The notes beneath the pieces were generated by a model. That model saw only the letters and a list, made by a program, of their open reading frames with translations. It did not search any database and was not told the DNA's origin. Positions 27,975 to 34,970 of a stretch of 64,000 nt of DNA are shown here, piece by piece. Every line of letters begins with the position of its first letter. Position 1 is the first letter of the stretch. Origin of the DNA: Roseburia faecis. GTDB taxonomy: Bacteria; Bacillota; Clostridia; Lachnospirales; Lachnospiraceae. The position numbers and the translations under genes were made by a program. Location: contig NZ_CVRR01000093.1 of assembly GCF_001406815.1 (NCBI RefSeq), positions 1-64,000 of the forward strand, written 5' to 3'.

Positions 27975-28544
27975 CTATTTGATTCTATTGTAAAGAACTG
28001 TCTCTATTCTGGTTGATAAATCAATCTTTTTCTTATAAAGAAGTGTCCACGATGCTTGATTTTTTGAATAATCCATCTTTTCCTCTGGAAAAAATGAACG
28101 ACAGAAATAATTATCTCCTTCATCATTAGATAAAAACAAAAATAGATTCCTGCTCTCCACGTTGTTTTCCATAAGATAATCAGCCTCAATCATTGAATAC
28201 ATATTTGCTTTCTTATTATACTTAAACACAGTATCATTACTATCAATCATTTGTTCAAGCAATGGCAGGAAATGAACTCTTTGCTCTATCTTATTATAAA
28301 AATCTGATGACTCTATTTTTTCAATTGTAATTGTTCCATCTGCTATCTCATCAAATACTCTGCCTCTGTCTCGGCTCAATTCAGGTCTGTCTACCAGATA
28401 TTGTAATCCCATAAGATGAAAACAATCTTTTTTATCAAATGAAATTCTTAATGTAACTGAAACACCTTTTCTCCCTAGTACAAGCTCATATTCGGTTGAT
28501 AATAGCGGAATAAATGCATTTATGCAATCTAAAACATTCCTCAT
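27975..28544 (-). CDS. PBECR4-like nuclease-fold protein (candidate toxin)
   Basis: The 189-residue protein has the layout I associate with PBECR4 (BECR-fold nuclease of phages and ICEs): VTLRISFDKKDCFHLMGLQYL, then R-D-R-G-R-V-F-DEIADGTITIEKIESSDFY and KIEQRVHFLPLLEQM. BECR proteins include RNase toxins such as RelE, barnase and EndoU. The gene is AT-rich compared with its neighbours and has its own terminator. A separately promoted structured RNA with a terminator lies just upstream. The start follows GGAGAAC. The family call is from memory of the pattern, and catalysis has not been shown here. Confidence 0.5.
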   Translation of the reverse strand: MRNVLDCINAFIPLLSTEYELVLGRKGVSVTLRISFDKKDCFHLMGLQYLVDRPELSRDRGRVFDEIADGTITIEKIESSDFYNKIEQRVHFLPLLEQMIDSNDTVFKYNKKANMYSMIEADYLMENNVESRNLFLFLSNDEGDNYFCRSFFPEEKMDYSKNQASWTLLYKKKIDLSTRIETVLYNRIK

Positions 28545-28571
28545 TACAGTTCTCCACTACATCCTTAGATT

Positions 28572-28735
28572 AAGAAAGGCTCTGCATAAGCAGAGCCCTT
28601 CTAACATTTTCTTTCGAGGATTAACCTCTAGCCAGATTGTGGTAAATGTCAAACCCTTATAAAGCTCATAAGGCACTGCTCTCTGGCACAACACCTTACT
28701 TTGCCGCTTGGCAGACACTCAAGTTGCCTGTCTTT
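28572..28735 (-). ncRNA. Candidate structured RNA upstream of the PBECR4-like gene
   Basis: The ~165-nt non-coding transcript runs from a strong promoter to a perfect terminator. Visible helices include AGACA/TGTCT, GCC-AAGC-GGC, CCTTAT/ATAAGG, GAGG/CCTC and a long-range GCCAGA/TCTGGC around the third. No ORF with a ribosome site is present. I do not recognise a known riboswitch class in it. Confidence 0.5.
28578..28597 (-). terminator. Terminator of the structured RNA
   Basis: A perfect 8-bp stem GGCTCTGC / GCAGAGCC with a 4-nt loop, then TTTCTT, lies 34 nt before the start codon of the PBECR4-like gene. Confidence 0.8.
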
Positions 28736-28741
28736 AATATT

Positions 28742-28770
28742 ATATTACCTGTCATATGAAAATATGTCAA
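28742..28770 (-). promoter_or_regulatory. Promoter of the structured RNA
   Basis: TTGACA, a 17-nt spacer and TAATAT (running into TATAAT-like sequence) give one of the best sigma-A matches in the window. It lies just after the VirB4 stop and is independent of the transfer operon. Confidence 0.65.
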
Positions 28771-28796
28771 TCCAAAATTCATGACTTCATAAAGAA

Positions 28797-31169
28797 TTAA
28801 CATTTTTCATTTGCATGCTTTTTCATCTCAATTATCTCGTGAATGTTGGTATTGTACAGCTTATACAAATCCGTATCCTTACTTATCTGATTATCAAACG
28901 GAATCACCACAGAACCACACTTGATAAGTCCCATTCCAGATGCAGTATTGGTTACAAATCTAAGCTGTGCCTCTGATACTCCGATAACCTCCGCCATCTT
29001 GGAACTGTCTGTATTCGCCTGCTTTAAAAGTGCCACAAACTCAGAGTTTGCAAGCATTGTGGTTGCTGTGTAATTCTGCAACAGATCGACTACATTTTGC
29101 GTGATACCGGTACAAAGACCTCCCTGTTTTCTCACTTTCTTCCAGAGCTGCTGCAGATATTTTGCAGAATACTCGGAATTAAGTAAGACATGGAACTCAT
29201 CAATATAGAGCCATGTTGCCTTGCCTCTCTTACCATTCTCAACAATCCTGTTCTGAATGGACTCCATCATGACAAGCATTGTGATAGGACTAAGCTCTGT
29301 ACCTAAGTCCCTGATGCCATATACTGTGAATCTGTTATCCACATCCACATTTGTCTGATGGTTGAAGATGTTAAGTGAACCATTTACAAAAAGCTCCAAT
29401 GACAATGCAATGTCCTTTGCCTCGTCCTCCGGCTGTGCCATAAGGATATCGTAAAAGTCACTCATTACAGGGATATACTTCTCTTTGCTCCTTGCAATGT
29501 CGATATACAGCTTTCTCACACAGCGGTCAATGATTGACTTCTGTCTTGAATTTAAACTGTCTCCGATACACTGCTCACAAAGTCCAAGCATAAACTCGCC
29601 TTTTTCTCTTACCATTCCCTTTGAATCATTCGGGTCAAGGCTCCACACATCCATCTCCAGCGGATTCACATAGTTATCCGTGTAAGTAGACATATTTACT
29701 ACAGTTCCGCCATAAGTCTCAGCAATATCAAAGTATTCGTTCATTGGATCTATGACGATTATCTCATCATCACCCGACAAGAATACGCTGCCCATCTCCA
29801 TCTTGCAGAAAAAAGATTTACCGGAACCCGGCACTCCGAAAACGAATCCATTTCCGTTAATAAGCTTCTTTCTGTTGCCGATATTCACATTCTTGCTGAT
29901 CTGGTTGATGCCATAATAGTTGCCGGTGCTGTCATTAAGCTCCTGCACATTGAATGGCATAAGCACCGCAAGTGACTGGGTAAGAAGTGTACGCATTGTC
30001 TCCACCTGTCTTACTCCAATCGGAAGTGCTGTATTGAGTGCTTCCCTCTGCTTTAAGTAGTGTATATCAATCGTGCAACTGTTACGCTTTCCGATAGTCT
30101 CTACTGTCTCACATACACTCTCAAGCTCCTTCTTGCTTTCTGCCATAAGAATAATAGTTACTCCCACAAAGAAAAGGCACTGGTCATTCTCACGGACATC
30201 ATCCATGATTTCCTCAATCTCCTTTTTCTCCGTTCTCTTGGCATATGAAATTTCCGTAGAAAAATCGTTATTCTTATTACGGACTCTCTGCTGCTTAATG
30301 ATATCCGACTCAATACCAAGGTATTTCTTCTGAAGCACCTTTGTTGTCAGATCCTTTGGCACAGGCACCACATCAATGCTCGTGATGGAATGAACCGGAA
30401 GTGAAGTAATCTCATTGATGAATCTGTCTGATAAACTGCTCGGATACTTTTTGATGAAAAGTGCCTTGCAGAATTTACTCTCATCCTCAAAATGGTCCGG
30501 GAAATATTTCACCATGCCATTGCACAGATCATTTCTAAAATCTGCCCCGACCTTCTTTGCCTTTTTGATATCAAAATCAAAACTGCCCTCATCTCCAAGA
30601 TGATAATAGTCATAGAGCACTTTCAGTCTCTCATTGCCATTAAGTGGCACGATCTCTGCCCCAAGCTCAATGAAAGCCTTGTGTATCGTTGCCTCAAGGG
30701 TTGCAAACTGTGCCTTCGCCTCCTCAAAGTTCTTTCTCTCTATCGTGATCGTCAGGTATCTCTCCTGCTCAATCCCCTGTCTGCCCTCAATAATCTTCTC
30801 CTCAATGATGTCATTGTAGATTCTGCGGTAATTATTGAAGCCATCGTTTTTCTCAGCAATCAGAACCTTATCTCGCAAATCATCCATGTTTTTGTTCTTA
30901 TTGTTGATCGTAATCTTATAATTACAGTCCAGCGAATTTAAGAACTTGCAGTATCTCTCGAAAATGCCGATCTGCTCATCCTCGGTTGCTGTCGTGTAAT
31001 TGATGTCCTGAAAGCGGTAGCATTTGGAATACTTATTTTTGCTTACTTCAAAAATGCCGTTTTCAGCCACCGCCATAATCTCTATGGTTTCCTGAATGGA
31101 TTTAGGTGTCTTATACAAAGGCTCACTCGCCTTCTTTAATAACTTAAATCCGTCTGTAAATAAACCCAT
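28797..31169 (-). CDS. VirB4/TraE-type conjugation ATPase
   Basis: The 790-residue ATPase has Walker A GVPGSGKSFFCKMEMG (about 440-455) and Walker B TWLYIDEFHVLLNSEY (about 640-655), plus the C-terminal arginine-containing TGITQNVVDLLQ stretch. It energises assembly of the type IV secretion channel at the inner face of the membrane. The gene follows prgI, as in Tn1549/Tn916-like ICEs. The length is typical. A hairpin in the prgI-virB4 gap may set expression. Confidence 0.93.
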   Translation of the reverse strand: MGLFTDGFKLLKKASEPLYKTPKSIQETIEIMAVAENGIFEVSKNKYSKCYRFQDINYTTATEDEQIGIFERYCKFLNSLDCNYKITINNKNKNMDDLRDKVLIAEKNDGFNNYRRIYNDIIEEKIIEGRQGIEQERYLTITIERKNFEEAKAQFATLEATIHKAFIELGAEIVPLNGNERLKVLYDYYHLGDEGSFDFDIKKAKKVGADFRNDLCNGMVKYFPDHFEDESKFCKALFIKKYPSSLSDRFINEITSLPVHSITSIDVVPVPKDLTTKVLQKKYLGIESDIIKQQRVRNKNNDFSTEISYAKRTEKKEIEEIMDDVRENDQCLFFVGVTIILMAESKKELESVCETVETIGKRNSCTIDIHYLKQREALNTALPIGVRQVETMRTLLTQSLAVLMPFNVQELNDSTGNYYGINQISKNVNIGNRKKLINGNGFVFGVPGSGKSFFCKMEMGSVFLSGDDEIIVIDPMNEYFDIAETYGGTVVNMSTYTDNYVNPLEMDVWSLDPNDSKGMVREKGEFMLGLCEQCIGDSLNSRQKSIIDRCVRKLYIDIARSKEKYIPVMSDFYDILMAQPEDEAKDIALSLELFVNGSLNIFNHQTNVDVDNRFTVYGIRDLGTELSPITMLVMMESIQNRIVENGKRGKATWLYIDEFHVLLNSEYSAKYLQQLWKKVRKQGGLCTGITQNVVDLLQNYTATTMLANSEFVALLKQANTDSSKMAEVIGVSEAQLRFVTNTASGMGLIKCGSVVIPFDNQISKDTDLYKLYNTNIHEIIEMKKHANEKC

Positions 31170-31194
31170 GTCTCTAACCTCGCTTTCTTATAAT

Positions 31195-31225
31195 GAAAGC
31201 CCGCCGGGAACTTCACCCTGCGGGC
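31195..31225 (-). terminator. Hairpin between prgI and virB4
   Basis: GCCCGC / GCGGGC with a 15-nt partly paired loop, followed by TTTCATT on the minus strand. It is a weak terminator or processing signal in the only gap of this operon section. Confidence 0.45.
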
Positions 31226-31261
31226 TGTGTTCCCGACCTTGTGGTCAGATACTATTCGTTT

Positions 31262-31774
31262 CTAATGCATTGCCTTATATGCTGCAATGCCTGCTGCTGC
31301 TACAACAATTACTGCAACAAGACCAAGCAGCATGTTTCTCGTCTTTTTCTTCATCGCTTCAAACTCCTCCTGCTTCTTTACAGCCGAATCAGCTGTTACA
31401 GTCTCCGGTTCAGCCTTTCTGCCTTTCTTCTTTATCTGTTCATTCTGTTCTGCTTCTAACTGCTTTATTGCATGCTCTCCCTCTGTTGATACATAGGTAA
31501 GTGCCTTGTTGCCAAACATAAAATGCAGCTTCTTTCCCATATACTCGTAGAAATTCATCCCATTAAAGGAATAGAAACCACCAAGAGCAATCGGTGCCAC
31601 ACACGGGATTGCCACATAAGCAGAACCCGTAAGACCAATATACTTGTAAAGAAGAAGGACGATACCGCCACCGACCACTACGCTTGCAATGGAAAATATA
31701 AGCTGCCTTGCAGTAAGTCCCATCGCAACCGATTCCTGATAGCGGTCTATATCCTTGTTTACTTCGATTACCAT
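31262..31774 (-). CDS. PrgI-family membrane protein (VirB3-like)
   Basis: The 170-residue protein starts with VNKDIDRYQESVAMGLTARQ, the PrgI amphipathic start, then has two adjacent membrane helices (about 25-75), the NGMNFYEYM motif, a charged coiled middle and a third C-terminal helix. PrgI partners the VirB4 ATPase in the membrane platform of Gram-positive conjugation systems. Its place directly before virB4 is standard. The extra C-terminal membrane helix is longer than in minimal PrgI. Confidence 0.87.
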   Translation of the reverse strand: MVIEVNKDIDRYQESVAMGLTARQLIFSIASVVVGGGIVLLLYKYIGLTGSAYVAIPCVAPIALGGFYSFNGMNFYEYMGKKLHFMFGNKALTYVSTEGEHAIKQLEAEQNEQIKKKGRKAEPETVTADSAVKKQEEFEAMKKKTRNMLLGLVAVIVVAAAGIAAYKAMH

Positions 31775-31786
31775 TGTCCATGTCTC

Positions 31787-32197
31787 CTATCTTGATAAAT
31801 CCTTTGTTTCCGGCTTTCTTGTCATTCCAGTATTCGCCTCATACTTATCCATTCCATCCGGACACAGTTCCCTAAGCTTATCTACATTGAACAGATAAAG
31901 CGGATATTCGCAGAAACCGCTCCTTTGCGTGAATCCTGTAAACTCTCCAATGTCATTGTCTGTAATAAACTTTTCAATATCCGGCATGTCATTCACATTC
32001 AGATATCCGCAGTAATTTGGTGCTGCAACCGGCAAATTCACAGTCACATCCCCAAAAGGCTCCTCATATCCATCTTCATTACACATAAGACCGATAAACA
32101 TTGCCCTGCTATTCATATACTGCTGGATATCAAATGTCACCTGCGTTTCTCCGGTTATACTTGAATTATAAGTAACCTGTTTCTTTTCATTATCCAT
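31787..32197 (-). CDS. DUF4313 protein
   Basis: The 136-residue protein matches the DUF4313 pattern: EEPFGDVTVNLPVAAPNYC, LNVNDMPDIEKFITDNDIGEF and CEYPLYLFNVDKLREL. The family occurs in conjugative elements of gut Firmicutes between virB6 and prgI and has no known function. It is probably cytoplasmic. Confidence 0.78.
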   Translation of the reverse strand: MDNEKKQVTYNSSITGETQVTFDIQQYMNSRAMFIGLMCNEDGYEEPFGDVTVNLPVAAPNYCGYLNVNDMPDIEKFITDNDIGEFTGFTQRSGFCEYPLYLFNVDKLRELCPDGMDKYEANTGMTRKPETKDLSR

Positions 32198-32209
32198 TTC
32201 TGCCTCCTT

Positions 32210-33052
32210 CTATAATCCAAATGCCTTGCTTGTAAGTGTCTGTGCACCCTTCACGCTTCCAACAGTCATTGCTATCGTAAATGTCATTTCACACAGATAT
32301 ATAAGTGTCTGTGCCCAGTCAGCATAACTTCCTGTAAATGCCGGAAGTCCTGCATTGATAAATGCATTACATACCACAATCGCAAGTGCCATCGTTACTG
32401 CCTCAAACACACATGACAAGAAATATTTACAGTAGGTAGCCATTGTATGACTGACCATTCTGTTTCCTGCCATCGTGGAGCAGGCAATCGCACCAAGCGG
32501 CACAATAATCAGAATCTTTAAGAACCTGAAATACACGGTGTAGATGATAAAGAATCCACAGATAATAATGATGATTGCAAGCAAAGCTGTAAGTATCAGC
32601 ATTACCAGACTTTCACCAAATCCGAGTCCTTTAATGATATCTGCCTGTGTACTGTCAATGGCAAGCTGCGTCGTTGTCCCTGCAGATATAAGTCCTACCA
32701 GATTTCCTATGGAAGTAAAAAATGCTTTCATAATCGTGACATTATTTGCAACAAACCATTCTGCAAGTCCCAGTCGGATAAGCATACGCAGGATTGATTC
32801 AAACCTCATCTCATCTTTTACATCTATGCTTTCCGAGCAGAAACCGATAACAAAGAACAGCACAACGAGGGATGAACCGACCGCTACAAAGACCGGCTCA
32901 ATACCCTCAATAACTGCCCAAGGACCTCCGCCCTTGAAACTGACCGGTGACTGTCCAAGCATTGCAAAGACCAGGGATATCTGATTGTTCCAAAACCCAA
33001 ACACCGCCTCAAGAAGTGCAAGGATCTTGTCTCCAAGCTTAAAAATATCCAT
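32210..33052 (-). CDS. VirB6/TrbL-like channel protein
   Basis: The 280-residue protein has about six membrane helices (such as FVAVGSSLVVLFFVIGF, LIITALLAIIIIICGFFIIY-like and ALAIVVCNAFINAG) and a central FRFLKILIIVPLGAIACSTM loop typical of CD1107/TrbL-type proteins of Gram-positive ICEs. It forms part of the inner-membrane DNA channel and lies between Maff2 and DUF4313, the usual order. Confidence 0.85.
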   Translation of the reverse strand: MDIFKLGDKILALLEAVFGFWNNQISLVFAMLGQSPVSFKGGGPWAVIEGIEPVFVAVGSSLVVLFFVIGFCSESIDVKDEMRFESILRMLIRLGLAEWFVANNVTIMKAFFTSIGNLVGLISAGTTTQLAIDSTQADIIKGLGFGESLVMLILTALLAIIIIICGFFIIYTVYFRFLKILIIVPLGAIACSTMAGNRMVSHTMATYCKYFLSCVFEAVTMALAIVVCNAFINAGLPAFTGSYADWAQTLIYLCEMTFTIAMTVGSVKGAQTLTSKAFGL

Positions 33053-33104
33053 ACTTGTTATTCACCTCTTTCCTTTTACTAAAAGGGGAACTTTTTCCCC
33101 CATC

Positions 33105-33428
33105 TTAGAATCCTAAGAATGTCAGTACTGTTGAAATACCAGCCATCATGACACCTGCTACAATTCCTTTCAGTGCAGAGTTCATGGTAGATGAATCCTG
33201 CTGCTGGTAGGCTTGTGCGAACTCCATAACATTCTTTGCAAGAATAATGACACCAACCGCACCAATGACTGCAATGATAAGTGTCTTTAAATTCTCAAGC
33301 GGCTGTGTTACTGCGGAAGTACCTGTACCTGCTGCAAAACAAGTAGTGCTCATAAGCATTACTCCCATAAGTGCTCCGGATAATGCCGGAACGAATCTCT
33401 TCTTAAAGTGAATGAATCTACTCTTCAT
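33105..33428 (-). CDS. Maff2-family pilin-like membrane protein
   Basis: The start at 33428 gives a signal peptide (MKSRFIHFKKRF then hydrophobic VPALSGALMGVMLM, ending TTCFAA) and two membrane helices with the Maff2 motif NVMEFAQAYQQQDS then GIVAGVMMAGISTVLTFLGF. It is VirB2-like in size and place. Two good in-frame starts exist: 33482 (AAGGAG) and 33428 (GGAGG); I prefer the second because it exposes the signal peptide. A GGGGAA / TTCCCC hairpin after the gene (33079-33095) may limit readthrough into virB6 and so raise Maff2 output. Confidence 0.85.
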   Translation of the reverse strand: MKSRFIHFKKRFVPALSGALMGVMLMSTTCFAAGTGTSAVTQPLENLKTLIIAVIGAVGVIILAKNVMEFAQAYQQQDSSTMNSALKGIVAGVMMAGISTVLTFLGF

Positions 33429-33500
33429 ACCTTTCTCCTCCATCTGATTGTTGTTGGTTGTAATAATCTGTTCTTTTCTCATGTTGTTTGTCTCCTTTTC

Positions 33501-33540
33501 GATAAAAAAATAAGCCAGCAGGGATAATCCCTAACTGGCT
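33501..33540 (-). terminator. Terminator just upstream of the Maff2 gene
   Basis: AGCCAG / CTGGCT closing an inner AGGGAT / ATCCCT stem, then TTATTTTTTT. Its place between cargo and the transfer operon suggests either attenuation or a border left by cargo insertion. Confidence 0.8.
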
Positions 33541-33643
33541 GTTAAAAGTAACTCTATATGATCAGGCAATTCCTGTTGTAATGATTAAATCGGGCTTTCC
33601 CCGATGTGGTGTGCTTCAACCACCTCCTTTCAAGGCGCAAAAA

Positions 33644-33675
33644 AAGCACCTTAACCTTTATTGGCTAAAGTGCTT
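33644..33675 (-). terminator. Terminator of the GNAT gene
   Basis: AAGCACTTTAGCC / GGTTAAGGTGCTT stem followed by TTTTTTTG on the minus strand. Confidence 0.8.
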
Positions 33676-33730
33676 GTATTAGTTTAATATTAAATTGTTG
33701 TGAGTCAGACAAACTGGGAGTTGAAAGTTC

Positions 33731-34204
33731 CTATAATTTACAAATCATAATATATTCTTCATCATTTTCATCAATGATTTCAAATCCTACCTTCCAATAC
33801 ATACGGACAGCATAATTCATCTTTTGAACAGCTAATGATGCTTGTTTATATCCTTCTAGTTTTAATTTCACTAGCATCTGTTTCATTAATTCTGTTCCGA
33901 TACCATAGTTTCTATACTCTTTAAGAAGTGAAATTGCAAAAGACGGTGTTTCATTATCTATATGACCGTAATCATTCATAATCCGAACCCATACAGCACC
34001 AACAATTTCATCCGCAACTTGAGCAACCAAACATAAGTCTCCCTTGTTCTCACCAAAGTCCTTTACATATACCTGCAAATCTGGTTTGTTAATGATGTCT
34101 TTGGACGGTGCTGGAACACCTTCAGGAATAAAAATTGCCTCGTATAAAAAAGTATCTAATATCTTATTTTCATCTCGTTTTAATTCTCTTATTGAATAAT
34201 TCAT
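33731..34204 (-). CDS. GNAT-family N-acetyltransferase
   Basis: The 157-residue protein has the GNAT acetyl-CoA site in motif A (SLLKEYRNYGIGTELMKQML, with the R/Q-x-x-G-x-G/A-like YRNYGIGT) and motif B (ASLAVQKMNYAVRMYWKVGF). Such enzymes acetylate amines of small molecules, antibiotics or proteins; the substrate is unknown. The gene is AT-rich, starts after CGGAGG and has its own terminator. With yjdF it forms cargo within the transfer operon. Confidence 0.85.
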   Translation of the reverse strand: MNYSIRELKRDENKILDTFLYEAIFIPEGVPAPSKDIINKPDLQVYVKDFGENKGDLCLVAQVADEIVGAVWVRIMNDYGHIDNETPSFAISLLKEYRNYGIGTELMKQMLVKLKLEGYKQASLAVQKMNYAVRMYWKVGFEIIDENDEEYIMICKL

Positions 34205-34301
34205 ATAAACCTCCGATTTATTTTTATTTATAAATCAGTTGTCATTCCACACATAATGATTCCTCCGTTAAATATCGAATTGTGCAAAAGCCCAAGGGAC
34301 T

Positions 34302-34718
34302 TTAATGCCCCTTATGCTTTTCTCTTTTCTTTTGCTGTTTCAACTCAAACATTCGCTGTTCTTCCGCCTCTTTTTTCTTGCGGCTTCTCTCTTTACGCAC
34401 CTGTTTGTTCTGTTCCTGCTGTAATTTCAATGCCTGCTGTGATTTTGTGCCGATGCCTGTTTCCATCGTCTGCTTTTTCGCTTCTCGCTGCATCCGTTTC
34501 GGATTTCTTTTTATATCCTTTACAACAGTTTCAACAGCCGGACTGAATTTCAAACTGAAATAGTATTTTTGAATATATTCCTGCACTTCGTAATCCTTTG
34601 GTTCTGCACCAAATGTTACCTTCGCCACAGATAGTTTACCATCTTCAATACGTTCAAATACACCTACCCAAAATGGTTCTTCAAAATATACCGTCAGTTT
34701 TCCACTTGCTTTGTCCAT
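34302..34718 (-). CDS. yjdF: YjdF-family (DUF2992) protein
   Basis: The 138-residue protein begins LTVYFEEPFWVGVFERIEDG and has the typical VTFGAEPKDYEVQEYI and a highly basic Lys/Gln-rich helical tail. YjdF proteins are governed in many Firmicutes by the yjdF RNA, which binds azaaromatic compounds; the protein is thought to deal with such toxic ligands. The RNA element lies immediately upstream here (34740-34850). The start follows AGGAGGG. Confidence 0.88.
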   Translation of the reverse strand: MDKASGKLTVYFEEPFWVGVFERIEDGKLSVAKVTFGAEPKDYEVQEYIQKYYFSLKFSPAVETVVKDIKRNPKRMQREAKKQTMETGIGTKSQQALKLQQEQNKQVRKERSRKKKEAEEQRMFELKQQKKREKHKGH

Positions 34719-34739
34719 AAGAATCCCTCCTAAAATGAA

Positions 34740-34850
34740 TTGAACAAAGAATGGACAACCCGGAGGGGCAGGTTACTTACCCTATTTGCATAGGACGGCT
34801 GGGCTACCTACCAGCTCTAGTACATTTTTAATGTACATTGCGTTTTTATC
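34740..34850 (-). promoter_or_regulatory. yjdF-motif riboswitch (azaaromatic-responsive)
   Basis: The leader of yjdF contains AGAGCTGGTAGGTAGCCCAG, a CCTATGCAAATAGG hairpin and GGTAAGTAACCTGCCCCTCC, which I recognise as the conserved yjdF-motif core with AGGT/ACCT pairing. The CCCTCC stretch can mask the AGGAGGG ribosome site, which suggests translational control. Position directly before yjdF supports the call. Nothing else is evident in the remaining 34851-34970 gap. Confidence 0.78.
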
Positions 34851-34970
34851 TTTGTATTTATAATCAAGCCATATGGCACGATTAACTTATTCGGTCAATT
34901 CCGATTTGTAAAACACATTCTTTTTACATAGGCACAGTATACCACATTTCCTGTGCCTATGCGATATCAT

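Noticed and set aside
28572-28735. Hammerhead ribozyme
   Set aside because: A TTATGAG and a CTCGAAAG stretch are present, but the CUGAUGA core is missing and the stems do not fit.
33540-33643. A 22-codon peptide with TTG start after AAAGGAGGTGG
   Set aside because: The start would be only 3 nt from the ribosome site, and nothing supports a real product.
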